DNA of 64,000 bases, taken from assembly GCF_014851395.1 (NCBI RefSeq), contig NW_024041150.1, positions 25,781,225 through 25,845,224 of the forward strand. The letters run 5' to 3'. Below are positions 1 through 12,800 of the stretch, piece after piece (the first letter of the stretch is position 1; each line of letters starts with the position of its first letter). This DNA comes from Micropterus salmoides. Its lineage: Eukaryota > Chordata > Actinopteri > Centrarchiformes > Centrarchidae. The notes under the pieces were generated by a model. It was not told the DNA's origin, ran no database searches, and worked only from the letters and a program-made list of their open reading frames with translations. The position numbers were made by a program, and so were the translations under genes.

Positions 1-241
1 ATGTTGTAAATGTTCTCTGTCTTCAGGTATTCTTAGTTGTTTATAACTTTTGAGATCAATAGAAAACACTACACTTTTTATTCACAAAGCAAATTGTCTC
101 CCACCCAAAACAAACAATTGGATAAGGGGAATTAAAAGGTTTTCAGATTCGCCATTAAAGCCCAATACAAGAGCCCCTTTAGACAGAGAATATGCCACCT
201 TTGTTTTGTTGTTGAGTGTTCAATATCCTGCATCACACACC

Positions 242-243
<2 letters not shown>

Positions 244-290
<47 letters not shown>

Positions 291-344
291 AGTGTGTGTG
301 AGAGTGTGTGTGAGAGTGTGTGTGAGAGTGTGTGTGTGAGTGAA
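244..344. repeat. GT microsatellite with GTGTGTGTGAGA minisatellite tail
   Basis: About 45 bases of pure GT are followed by several copies of a 12-base unit in which GTGTGTGTGA alternates with GA. It lies in a stim2 intron. Short ORFs reading Val-Cys repeats through it are artefacts. Confidence 0.97.
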
Positions 345-3300
345 AGTGAAAAATTGGAGTGCTGATTACATCACCAGTGGGCACATCCCCTTTGCCACAG
401 GCAGGGGCTCAGATTCATCCAAGCAAACGAAGAGATCTCAAAACGAGGGTGTCGTCGACGTTTATGTTTCACTATATTCCTGCCGTGAATCGTACAGACT
501 TTTGGCTAGCACATACATTTTCACCTTTTTTTGTCAGTGGGAGAGACACCAGATTGTGTGGGGTCTTTTTTTGTTTTTTTTCTTCGCTCTGACAACTTAA
601 GTATCATCCATTCCTATGTCTTGATTGTGTGATTAGAACATTCAAATGTGTGCATGTGCCAGAAGTGAATCTCACAGAGGACATTTTTAAATGATTTCTT
701 GATCACAGAGGGAGTTTTTTTTTTTTCTTCTGACAGGAAAAATGTGTTCATCACTGGAGTATGTAGTTGCAGGCAGCCTCTCTGTACCAGACTGTCATTA
801 CGCATTCAATGTCAAACTCGCAGCACTCCTTCAGAATCTCTGTGTACACAGCGTAGATGTGTGAAAGGACAGGTGGATTTTGAGAATGAAAGCCACATGA
901 CGTGTACATGTCTCTATGTCATGATAAAGTACAGTTGTTCAAGATGTATCTTTACATGCTGTTCCAGAGGGATTTGGTGCAGTCAGGCGTTGATGATGAC
1001 GTCTGTCTTAGAGCAGACATTTCTTCAAGTCAGATCTGTAACTGTTGTGATAGATAAGGGTGTGAAATGTCAAAACACCCTCAGCTACAGCTACAGTTTC
1101 ACATGATTCAAGCTACTGTAGTCTGTCTATGTTTCTGATGAGTTTTCTTGCTTGCACTTAACAGACAGCACATTCAGCTTCCCACGGATCACACCTAGGT
1201 TCAAAACTCAGGAACTTTTAATTAGTCTGTGAATTAACGCACTTATGCATCTTAACTACTGATTCTACCAGCTAAGCTTCTCTTAATGTGCCCCTTAACA
1301 ACACTTAACATCTAGCTGCAGACCTTTCTACTAGCTTACATTATATACATAATATATTAAATAGTTACATGCACCTTCAGCATATCGCTTATTTATGAGT
1401 ATAATAACAAACAAGTTTCAGGTAGGTTTATTTACTTTATTCAAGTAGGTCATCAGACATTTTTAGGAATTTTGTCTTGTGTCCAGATAAAAGGATGAGA
1501 ATTTAAGGAATAGTTTTTGAAACACACTTGTTTTCTTGTCAGGTGAGAAGATCAAAACCATTCTCAAGTGTGCGCGTTAAGCTAGGCTAATGCCTCCTTG
1601 CTACAGATCCTTAACGTAAAAACTGGAAGCTAGAGGAAAACATTTAGCCTAGCTTACTCTAACATTCAAAAATACACCTCACTAACTGACACATGTTATG
1701 TAGTTTGTTTTATCCTTACAAAAAGTTTTATATGGGGAGGTACATTGCTATTTCCCATTGTTTCTGTTCTTTATGCTAAACTAACTCCGGCTACAGCTCC
1801 GTACTTAGCGCACGCTAGGACTAGGTCTCTGTGGTGAAGACTAGAACTGCCACTACAATGAAAAGTTGAATATGAATATGAGCATGTAATGTATGTATTG
1901 AAATTAAGTACACTCTCATCTTTCCAGACATTGTGGACAATTTTGAAAAACATCCAGTCATAAAAATAATTAAGGTAGGCTACAATGCACAGCTTAGTAT
2001 AGGCTAATGCCAAAACCTTCAAAATATGGTGTCACAACAGTCAAGCAATCAAACAATGTAACAGGGAATGTGAAGGTACGTCTCGCCGTGTTTTCCATGT
2101 TGGGACAGGGTCGGCATCTTGTGAGGTACCCGCTCTGTTTACCAGTGAGCCTCCTGGTTGCTATCCTGGTTACCTGATTACCTTTTGTTTAGTTTGGCCT
2201 AGGGCTGGGCAATAAACAATCCTTCCTTCAATAACAGTATAATGAATGTTCAGTATATCGTCAAAAAAAGTTTGGTTTAATTAATTTGAATCACGAATGA
2301 ATTAGCTCTTAATTTTTCTATTAAGATATTTATTTTGTTGACGAAAAGGGACTGAAAAAAGATTTACTAATCATTTTAATTGATTTATCATAATAGTTTT
2401 GAATATTCTACCTCAGATTTGGTAGTTGATCCACAATTAACCAGATGGTCTCTTCAACATTCACTCAGGAGCAAAATTCAGCCTTTAAACTTGGAAGAAA
2501 TAATTATTTGACATTTATCATGACAACTATTGATATCGAATGATATGAAATGTTTTTATCGGAACATTAAATTTTTGGCCATATCGCCCAGCCCCAGTTT
2601 GGCCACAAAGTTCTTTAAATCGGTGAAATCTGATGGAGAAAGGAAGAGAAAAAGAAAAAGAATCCTATCAGGAGAAATTGAATGTCACTGCCAAGAAACG
2701 GTATTTGGACAAACTAGTAACAAGTATAAACATCGATCCATAAGACTTGGCAGCCCAAGACTGGATTACAGTCAGATACCAGGACATTGTCAATTACCTT
2801 CTTTTTGGACTGAGTGCGTACTCTTTGCGTGAGTTTAAAAGTTATAAATCACTAGATGCTCATGAACAGCTTTGCAGTGGTTGGGTGCAAGACCTGCTCA
2901 TTCACAAGCCGGCAAACTGCAAGAGCCATACTCGCAAAGGTAAGATGGCTCCTCTAAATGGACACTTTCAAAAACATTCAGCTACGTTATTTTATTCAGT
3001 CATAGGCAGTGGGTTAGATCAGTCACATTATTAATTACAAATATTTTCTTTAATCTTGGACCTCATTTAAAAAACACATGCTTTTCTACCAGTGGGCAGA
3101 TAGATTTAGTATTTGGTTATGTCAAGTAGAAATTAATGGTGATATGATTTTACAGGTTAGTCTTGCAGTGTGTGCATAAAAAGAAAACCGCAGGATCCTC
3201 ACAACATGGTGGCATCAACAAAATGTTACACATAATTCAGCACGGCGTGACGTCAACTATAAATGCTTGAAAACTTTAAGTCCATCTAATTATTAAAATT

Positions 3301-4031
3301 AGTCCGCTTGTTTAAATCTAGGCCAATCACTCCCAAACGGGGTGGACGATAAAAAGTTTAAGCAAAAAAGTTATTGTAGTAGCTCACTATAATGACATTA
3401 GCATAAAACTCATCTGTCCAGTTACAGTGTAAATAGTGTTTGCCTGGCGGCAGTTTAGCTAGCTAACTTTGAGAGGTAGTTGGAAAGGTCGTAGCAAACC
3501 ACATCTATAAGTAAATTGGATTTTTTAAACCACAGAAAGTCCGGTATTATAAGGTCTTTCTGACATACAGTAGTACTGTGAGAGCACTACTAACCGAAAT
3601 GTAATCTACACCTCAAGTTTAAATTCAACTAATTATCATTTTGCATGGGAAAACACCAACAGGATGCAACTTTTAGCGCAGCAACCATTTGCTTTTTTTC
3701 CTCTAATACAGCTAACATAGCCGAGGCAATCATCAAAGTTACAGTGCATGCTAACTGTACCGTGTAACGTATAATACTGTACTACAGTTATATCACAGGC
3801 TAATTATCAACAGCAGGTGGGGTGTTTGAACTAGACAGGAGGTTTTAGTTTACAGTCCACACACACATACACACAGTGCTACAAGATGAATGTTTTGATG
3901 TGGTCCTTTTCCTCTTTGCTGTTAATGCTGCTCGTGTTCTGGCAATTCTTTAGCGGGTTTGGTTGCTAAGGCTTTCTCTGCAGGGGCATTTAGTTCTGAG
4001 CGACCAAAAGGAGGACAGCCGGAAACTAAAA

Positions 4032-4081
4032 AACACACACACACACACACACACACAGACACACAGACACACAGACACACA

Positions 4082-4132
<51 letters not shown>

Positions 4133-4190
4133 ACACACACAGACACACACAGACAGACACACACAGACACAGACACACACACACACACAG
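4032..4190. repeat. CA compound microsatellite with CAGA interruptions
   Basis: About 160 bases of CA repeats are broken by regularly spaced GA interruptions (cacagacacacagacacaca). It lies about 285 bases upstream of the stim2 exon 3 acceptor. Thr-His and Val-Cys ORFs through it are artefacts. Confidence 0.97.
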
Positions 4191-4475
4191 GTGGAAGTGG
4201 TGGGTCTCTTTCTCTTTTCAAAGTCCCTAAAAGGAAGAAAGGAGAGCAAAAAGATCCAAAGCCAGACGTTTAGGCAAAGCCAACTCTCTACAGCTCTCTC
4301 TGTTAAAACCACACATGGACATACACAGACAAGCACAGCCGTCTGTATCTCTCCCCCGAGTTCACAGGGAAAAATGCTTGTTTTAAAAAAAAAACAAACA
4401 AACTATATGTAAAGCCATTCACTTCCTCTTCTGAAAAGCCTGTAAAACTCAATTCTGTCTCTCTTTACTTTCTAG

Positions 4476-4587
4476 TTTATAATAGAAGACATGAAGCAGC
4501 AGCAAACCAACAAACACAGCAACCTGCATCGTGAAGACCAGCACATCACTGTGGAGGAGCTGTGGAAGGCCTGGAAGACCTCTGAAG
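4476..4587 (+). CDS. stim2: stim2 exon 3: end of EF-hand region
   Basis: 112 bases, starting in phase 0 after ttctag and ending after one base of a codon before gtaaag. It encodes the helix that follows the canonical EF-hand plus the hidden EF-hand: FIIEDMKQQQTNKHSNLHRE, then DQHITVEELWKAWKTSE. Vertebrate STIM2 has a similar NKHSHLHRED core. The stretch between DMK and TNKH looks about one residue shorter here (comparison from memory). Confidence 0.93.
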
Positions 4588-6812
4588 GTAAAGCAAGAGA
4601 AGTCAGCTGTCTGCTGCTACTACATCTGTAGTAACGTCGGGGAAAAAATGACAAACAACAAGCTTTTGTCGGCTATCTCTTTGGGAGAATGTTTGTCCAG
4701 TTTTCTGAAAACTCAAAGTGGACTTGATGATGCACGCTCAAGGGCATATTTACACTGAATGTGATCTATGTTTTCTCTGCACAATGTGTAATGGAACATC
4801 TAGAGATATAAAAGTACAAGTAAAAAGACTCGCATTTATGTTTGAGGAACTTATTTATTCAAGAAACCCATCACAGATTAGGAGGAGTTTTATTCATTTA
4901 CTGCTGTTATTTTAATTATTAGTCAGCTCAAGTGCTTTCAGTTTTAATTTTGGTCACACACACTTCCCCTGTAAATGATACATCTTGAAAAATCCCGTCT
5001 TGAATTTCCGATGGGGACAAAATGTGACCCAAAGTCCTCTTCTTTTTATAACACGTCTGTGGTTCATCTTCAAACACGCACGCCCCCCCAGTCTGTCATC
5101 CTCAGCCTGTATTTGCAAGTGTTTGTTTATGACTCTGAGTATGCGTGTGGAGCTAGCTGGTTTTGGAACATGTGCGCTCATGTTTCCTCAGCATTTGAAA
5201 TAAATACACACTCTGCAGAAACCAAACATCAACAAACGTGTTATGGTGGCGAGGCTTTTTTGCTACCTGCAGGGCCATTGCCCGCACGCCACCACAAATA
5301 AACGCATTGGTGTTATATAAACATTTTTTTCTCATAGTTAATAATAAATATTTTGCATATTTTAATCAGTTTACTATCTTCTTTCATGGCTCACACTCAT
5401 TTGCTGACTGTACAACATTTATACTTATGTACAATTTTAAGCTACTTTACCTGAGTGTTTAAATTTTCTGTTAGTATTTACTTCTATTCCTTAGTCTCTT
5501 TTCAGATAAAGAGGGTTAAACCCATGTTAGAGATTCCAGCAAAGAGTGATTCCCCTTTAAATGTCTCAGATTTAAATTTAAACAATTGTTTCAAGGCTCA
5601 AAGAGGGACGACTTGATGATATTTCCTAAAACCTAAGCTTAGAGAAAAGTCCAAAAAATAAAATACAAATTTGGGGAGCAGAACTAGTTTTTTTCTTTGT
5701 CTCTATCTTGTTACCCTTTGAAGGGGGTCAGGCTTAACTGGACTAGAATACCAAAATGGTATATATAGTAGGTAGTTAAAACTAGCTCCACCTCGACCAG
5801 ACAGTAAAATGCTGCTTAAGCAATGATGAATCAGTATTAACAACCTAATGATAAAATATTTAATAATATATCAATCATGGGGCCATTTTTCTGTTTCACA
5901 AGTACTTTTGCTATGATACATTTAGTACATTTAGCTGATAATTTCTGTACTTTTACTTCATTCTAAATGAAGGACTTTCACTTGGTGTATTTGTACTTCT
6001 ACTGAAGTAAAGTCTGTTAATTCTTCTTCCATCACTGTTTGTTCTTAACCTTGTGTAACTCTGTGTGTTGCTCTTGATTAAAGCATCAGCTAAATGTTTA
6101 ACAGGAAAGTAATGACCTTCATCTTTCCCCTTCCACTTTTTCCTTTCCTGTCTCCTCATCCAGTCCACAACTGGACCACGGAGGACACCGTGCAGTGGCT
6201 GAAGGAGTCTGTGGAGCTGCCGCAGTATGAGAAGAACTTCCGGGACTTCCCGGTCACAGGGAACACCTTACCACGGTTAGTTTGTCTCACCTCAAGTGAC
6301 GTCTTCCCTCACAGGAGCAGTGCTTTATATTAACACTGCGTGTGTGCTCGCAGTGCCACTTCTTTGCCCTTAATTAAGATGTTTTGCTTTGCCATTGGTG
6401 AGCAGTGAAGTGTTTTTATGAACAGTAACAGTGTTATGGTCTTTCTTACAATACCCAAGGGCACCTTTAATCTTCATTGCTCTGTTTAACGCTGCCCACT
6501 GCTGGTCACATAAAGGCAGCACAACAAGAAAAGATGCTCTGGAACAGGTAGATTCAGCCTCACTGCCGTTGGTCTTCTGCTGCTGTTGTATTGAGAAATG
6601 TTTCTCAGGGCTTGTAGACATTTTTCGTCACATGATCTTAAACGCAGCCATTGTTACAATCTGAATGCTGCATAATTCCTTCCTACAGCACAGTAAAGAT
6701 AAAATTGTTAACAAAGTCATCTGAGTGCCGACATTCTAGATGAGGCTGGTGGGACACTTGTGGAATGTGACTCGCTGCAGACTACATGTACGGCATGTGT
6801 AGACAGAGGGGT

Positions 6813-6882
<70 letters not shown>

Positions 6883-9800
6883 GCGGGGTTATTGAGGCGT
6901 TTCATGTTACGCCACGGGGCTGAATGGCGCTGACTCATGAAGTGATGTCACAGCAAGGGGGCCATGTTGTGTGAACTGTTTAACATGGTGGTGGTGTTAC
7001 AGCGTCTTAACAGTTCAGACAATGAGAACACTTCAGTGACTGTAAAGAACGCCACAGCAATTAAAAGATGCTTGATGAAGTTACATTACATGACTGTTCA
7101 TTCAGCACCCCAACTCAAAAGTGTTATTTTTTAAATACCAGTGTGAGATACTATATGTATTTTTATGTGATCTAATTTTTTTTTGAATGAATGATCTTTT
7201 TAATGATCTGACAACATTAGACTCATAACCTAACTAATATTCGCTGACATTTTCCTGGATAAATACGCTCTTGCATTTCTAGATGTGTCTTCTTTTCAGT
7301 GAATCATACACTTTTTTTTCTGCAACATGCTTCAAAACAACCTGGCATCACGTCTTTTTTAGTTGTACCTTGCACAAATCAGTTGATACTCGTGCACATC
7401 TGTAATCTAACTTTTTTGTACTCCTGACGGGCATTTTCAGTCATATTGATTGTACGTCATATGTACTGTCTGCAAGATAAATAAAATGTTTTATTCACTC
7501 TGTAACCCTTAACACCATCCCCAACAACAAGCCCTGTTTCTAACCTTTAATAGTTACCCTACACTTAAGTTTTCTCTCGTGGCTGTATACAAATTTTAAA
7601 TGCTCAAAGACTCAAAAACACAGACATATACTTGACTCTCCACTTAAAGACAAATATAATGCACACTGGAAACTGAAATAGTTGAACTCTAACTGTTTAG
7701 CAAGCTGATGTTCTTTTTCTCCGTATTTCAGAATAGCGGCAAATGAACCGTCGTTTATGTCGATGCAGCTGAAGATATTAGACCAGCGGCATAAACAAAA
7801 ACTAAACCTAAAGGCACTAGATGCAGTGCTTTTTGGCCCTCCTCTCCGTAAGTATGCAATGCATTTAACTTGGACATTAGTTTTGCCCACACTATTAATG
7901 TTTGCAGGCAGAAAGAAATAAAGTGAAGTATTTGCTAAAGCCTTCCCTCTTCTCCTGTTCCTCCTCGTCTCCGCAGGTCCACAACATAACTGGATGAAAG
8001 ACTTTGTCCTCATGGTTTCCATAGTGATTGGTGTCGGGGGCTGCTGGTTTGCCTATGTGCAGAACAAGTCCAGCAAGGTGCACATCTCTCAGATGATGAA
8101 GGATCTGGAGAGCCTGCAACATGCTGAGCAAAGCCTCTTAGACCTGCAGAGCCGGTAAGAGAAGGAAACGGATCAGATTTATATTAAAATGGGAATGTAA
8201 ACATATATAATGAGATGGGGATGAAATGGAGTTCACTTTTAACTTTCTTTGGTCAAACTTCTTCAGGCTGTGTAGAAATAGTGCATGCAAAACTATTGGC
8301 TTAAACCTACACCACGCCAGACTTAATATTCTGCATTTTTTTTGTCCACCCCCTCATGTTGCAGGCTGGAAAAGGCTCAGGAGGAGAACCGGACGGTGGC
8401 CGTGGAGAAGCAGAACCTGGAGCAGAAGATGAGGGATGAGATCACCGGCGCCAAAACAGAGGCTCACAGGCTTCGAGAGCTGCGAGAGGGTGCCGAATGC
8501 GAACTCAGCCGCCTCAAATATGCAGAGGAAGAGCTTGTACAGGTAGGGCTTTCCAGACTGCCACTTGCAAACAGATTTGTCACTATTAAGATGTTCAAAT
8601 GTATTTACATAGCCAGTATACGGATCGTCCCTGTATATAAATGTTTATGTAAAACACCTTGATGTGAAAAGATTAATTTCATATTTTTCATGTTAACTTT
8701 TAATTTTTTCACAAAATACCTCCTTTGGCCCTACACATAAAAAATACAGCACCAATACATCAAGAGGTCCTCTACGCACAGACGAGCCGGGATCAGACTC
8801 ATTTTTAAAATTCAACGAGCATTCACTCCCGCTCACAGTATTTGATCAAAGATCTCGCGGGGAGAGGTTTTTAAATATTTCAGAGTGAATTTAACCTGGA
8901 CCCTGAACGTGTCATGTCCTGTCCTCCCCCACCCCTCGTAGGTGCGAAAAGCTCTAAAGCGAGCAGAGAAGGAGATGCAGTCGGAGCGGTCGGTGCCCGA
9001 AGCGCTTCAGAAGTGGCTCCAGCTCACGCACGAGGTCGAGGTTCAGTACTACAACATCAAGAAACAGAATGCAGAGTTTCAGCTGTGCGTCGCCAAAGAT
9101 GAGGTGAGGTTTATTTATTAATTATACTAATTAATGCCCTTTACATACGGTGAATGAACAGCAAGAAAAGTGAGCATGTGGCGTTAGTCAGCAACGGCTT
9201 ACACGTCACATAGTGTGTTCAGTGGGTTTATTTAATGTTCGGCATGCTCATATGTTGTGGGAATTACCAAGTGAAAAGAGATTGTGTCTGGCACAGATTT
9301 TACAATGGCATGAATTTGAATTTATCTCGTTCATAAGCCAATGAACCACCAATTTGAAAAATACATTTGTTGAATGAAAGCATTTGATTTCAGCTACTAT
9401 TTCGATTTTGATTGAAATTGCGTGGAACTGTGAAAAACAAAACAATACAGTTTTTAACATTAAAAAGGAACTTAGCACTACTCTTTATATTGGGCTGCAG
9501 TGAGAGCTCAGTGTGTCAGTCTGCTTTTTCGTAGACAGCCCGACATTGTTTAAAGGCAGTGTTACTCAATAGTGCTGGAATAGTGTAAAATATCACTTTA
9601 ATATTTTCACTGGTTATCTGAAGAGCGTGAGGGATCCAGTGATGGCAGGTGATAATAATCTTCTGCTTCACACCTGAAACAGAGAAATGTCTCTTCATCT
9701 TCATATATCAAAAGTTTAAATATAAATATGATACATTTAACTGTATTTTTATGCTGTCACTGATCAGTTGAAAAAACCACAGCAGAAATGATATAGTTAA

Positions 9801-12800
9801 TGGTTCCATTTTTCAAATGACTTTTTCATAACGATGTGGTTAAATGGTGTTGTAATTGGCCATTTTTGTTTTTGCTCCTTGCATCTGGCAGAAGTCTGGC
9901 AGAAGCTGCCAAACTCGATTAACTTTGGCTGCAAATTCACATCAAACCTTCAAGTGGGGGTGGACTAAAAACATAGCTTGCTTGTTTGATTAATGAGTTC
10001 ATCCACATTTCCATTTACTTTCCATTTTAGAAAGCCTGTTGAAGAGTCATAAGTCTGTGTTACAGCGGGAGACCTTTTGGGGCCATCCTGATATCGGTCC
10101 AGTCTTTTCATAGAATGTTTGTTTGTTTGTTTTAAATCTCAGGCAGAGAAAATAAAAAAGAAAAGAAGTTCTGTGTTTGGAACTCTTCATGTAGCCCACA
10201 GTTCATCGCTGGATGAGGTGGACCACAAGATACTAGAAGCAAAGTAAGATACAAACCCCTCACATACACACACTGCACGTGATACAACGGCAGCTGGAGG
10301 TCAATTCTAACAATGTGTGGAGCCAAACATGTGACTTCAGGAGAGTTCACTGTCTTTGTCTGCATATTTTGTCAGCCACATCTTTTTAGCCATACCTATT
10401 GACTTGCTATAATGTATCACAATGCTTATTGATACGAAATATTGCAAGAAAGGCCCTTTCGTGTCAATGTGTCATATTGAATAGCAGGTCATATGGTATG
10501 TTATCAATATGGCGATACTGAAACCTTCAGTCAGCCGTATAGTTTAGCTTAGTTTACTTTACTTTTATTTCTGTGTGGATTACAAGACATCGATACTTTA
10601 CAATGCATGCATCTCTCAGTAATACAGTACACAAAACAAAAACAAAGAAAAGAGGAACTTTAAAATCTTTCAAGTTACATCTTTAAAAGTATTGCACCTA
10701 ACAGCACGTTGAACAAATCTGCTTTTCCTCTTCCAGTCAGACATATCGTCCAGTTTCAACAGTACATGGTAAAATACCAGATCTCAGCTGGGCACATAAT
10801 ATATAATACATTTATTTATATTATATATACATACACACTATTCAGAATCTGCTGATAGATTAAACTAGGCCTTTGGTGCCATTTTACACTAATAAAGACT
10901 TTATCTTTGTTTGCTCAGGGCCATCAGAGGTACTGTCTAAATTGAAGTTAACCAAGCAGTGACCATACCTGACTGTACTATGTCGAGCTCATGCACAAAT
11001 TTGAACACTTAATTACACTTACATTTTATTAGGTAGACAGCAAAAGTTTTATTCCACATATATTTAATATATTCAGAACTCTTTTAGAATCCAGGTGTTG
11101 TCGCTGATATAAAGAATTCCTTTGTGTTTAAAAGCCAAAAAGAAAAGAGAGTCACATAACAGAGGGGAACAAAGTGAAATCTTCTGCATGACCACTTTAT
11201 AGGCACATCCATTATCATAAAAGAGCCAGCTTGTGTGCCAAAACTGTCTAAATCCTGTTAAATCAAAGCAAAGACAGCTCCTCTCTGGGTCTGTCTCAAG
11301 AATTTCAATCAGTATCAGTGACCGGATCCCCCTTTTCTACAGGAAAGCCCTGTCAGAGGTAACGGCATGCCTGAGGGAGCGTCTGCATCGCTGGCAGCAG
11401 ATCGAGAAGCTTTGCAACTTCCCTGTTGTCAATAACTCGGGGCTGCCGAGCCTGACAGCCAGCCTCTACTCAGACCACAGCTGGGTGGTCATGCCGCGAG
11501 TCTCGGTGCCTCCCTACCCCATCGCAGGGGGAGTGGATGACCTGGACGAGGACACGCCTCCCATCATTCCGCAGTTCCCAAGTGCGTAAGATGGCCGAGG
11601 ATTTTTACCGCCCTTTACTGACACAGTGAAATGAATTGTGCTATAATAAATAATGTCCTCGCCTTTCCCTCCAGCGGCCACGATGATCCGGCCCTCGCTG
11701 ACCCGCAGCAGCAGCCTGTGTCGTTCCCGCCGGAGCCTGCTAAGCTCTCCGCAGTCCTCGCTGATGTCCGCGGACCCCGACCTACTGTCCATGGCCAGCT
11801 CTTCCCTCTCCTATCGCCCCGAGGCAGACGACGAACATATCATGTTCAGCTCGGATAGGAGGGGGTATGTAGCGGTGGCCGGAACACCGCGGAATGGTTT
11901 TACAGTTTGGACTCACAGGTGTTTTATCCAGACCCTCACACTGATGCTTTAAGCTTGGCGGTTAAACAGTGCCATTTGTTACTGGGTGCCATCTAGTCTG
12001 TGGAGGACGCATGAATTACCTGTTAACACCATAATTAGTTAATGTCTACCATAATTAATAAGAAAGATCTTATCTCCATTTCAATTCCTAAACTTTGTCC
12101 CCAATTTGCATTACTAATGTGTCAGTATAGACTGAAGGAAAAAGTGAAATGAATGAATGACAACTATAACAAAAAAATCCACCAGCAAGAATTTGTAATT
12201 TTCATGACTCAAGCGCCTGACTGGATAAGTTTTACTTTTCTAGTTTTGCATTCTGATTAAATAAGAAGCCTTTGTGAACGGATGCCCAACTTACCTGTAC
12301 CTACCTAGGACAGTGGATAGAGAGAGGCGCACGCTCTACCAACTCTTAAGTGATTTCTTTTTAAAAATACATACGTTATAGAGAGCCTGAGTCCCTCCCC
12401 TTCCGCCGGACTACCATGGGACCTTACTTTGGAAAAAATCTGTACGGTAGACAATGGCAAGAGAACAACATTTTTGATCCCGTTTGAATTGTGCTCTGAA
12501 TTACACACATGATGATGTTCAATTTAAAATGTACATTTAAAAGTCAAGAAATTTGCAGTTTGTTTTAAAACTGCTGAAGTATAAGACTGAAAGAAGTTAC
12601 ATGTGTAGATGATTTGATGAAAGGACCAAGAGCCGTTGGATTAAACACATCAGGTGAGATATATTTCTGTGTGGAACATAGCGGAGTTTTCTAATTAGCA
12701 GCAACCAAGCAATTAACAGTAGCTAGCATTACCGGGTTAACATGTTGCTGATGCATATCGTGTGAGACAAAAGATGTAATTCATTCAATGTTTTGTTTTT

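Larger units (their letters stand above)
1..4475 (+). other. stim2 intron (partial), upstream of exon 3
   Basis: This segment ends with a pyrimidine-rich acceptor (ctctttactttctag) at 4475 and holds no supportable coding exon. I looked for the canonical EF-hand exon that must precede exon 3 (a D-x-D-x-G loop leading into ESDEF) and did not see it, so it lies upstream of the window. The short ORFs here have no recognisable domain. The notable contents are a GT-type compound microsatellite near the start and a long CA compound array just before the exon. Confidence 0.75.

Noticed and set aside
340..600. ORF containing NEGVVDVYVSLY, vaguely like an EF-hand loop expected upstream of stim2 exon 3
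   Set aside because: It lacks the D-x-D-x-G-x-I/V-x-x-x-E pattern and the following ESDEF, so the true EF-hand exon is assumed to lie upstream of the window.
3922..4412. Four long ORFs reading Val-Cys or Thr-His repeats
   Set aside because: They are translations of a CA/GT microsatellite.
11581..11590. Alternative donor gtaag at the end of stim2 exon 10
   Set aside because: Using it shifts exon 11 out of the SSSLCRSRRS frame; gtgcgt at 11582 keeps it.
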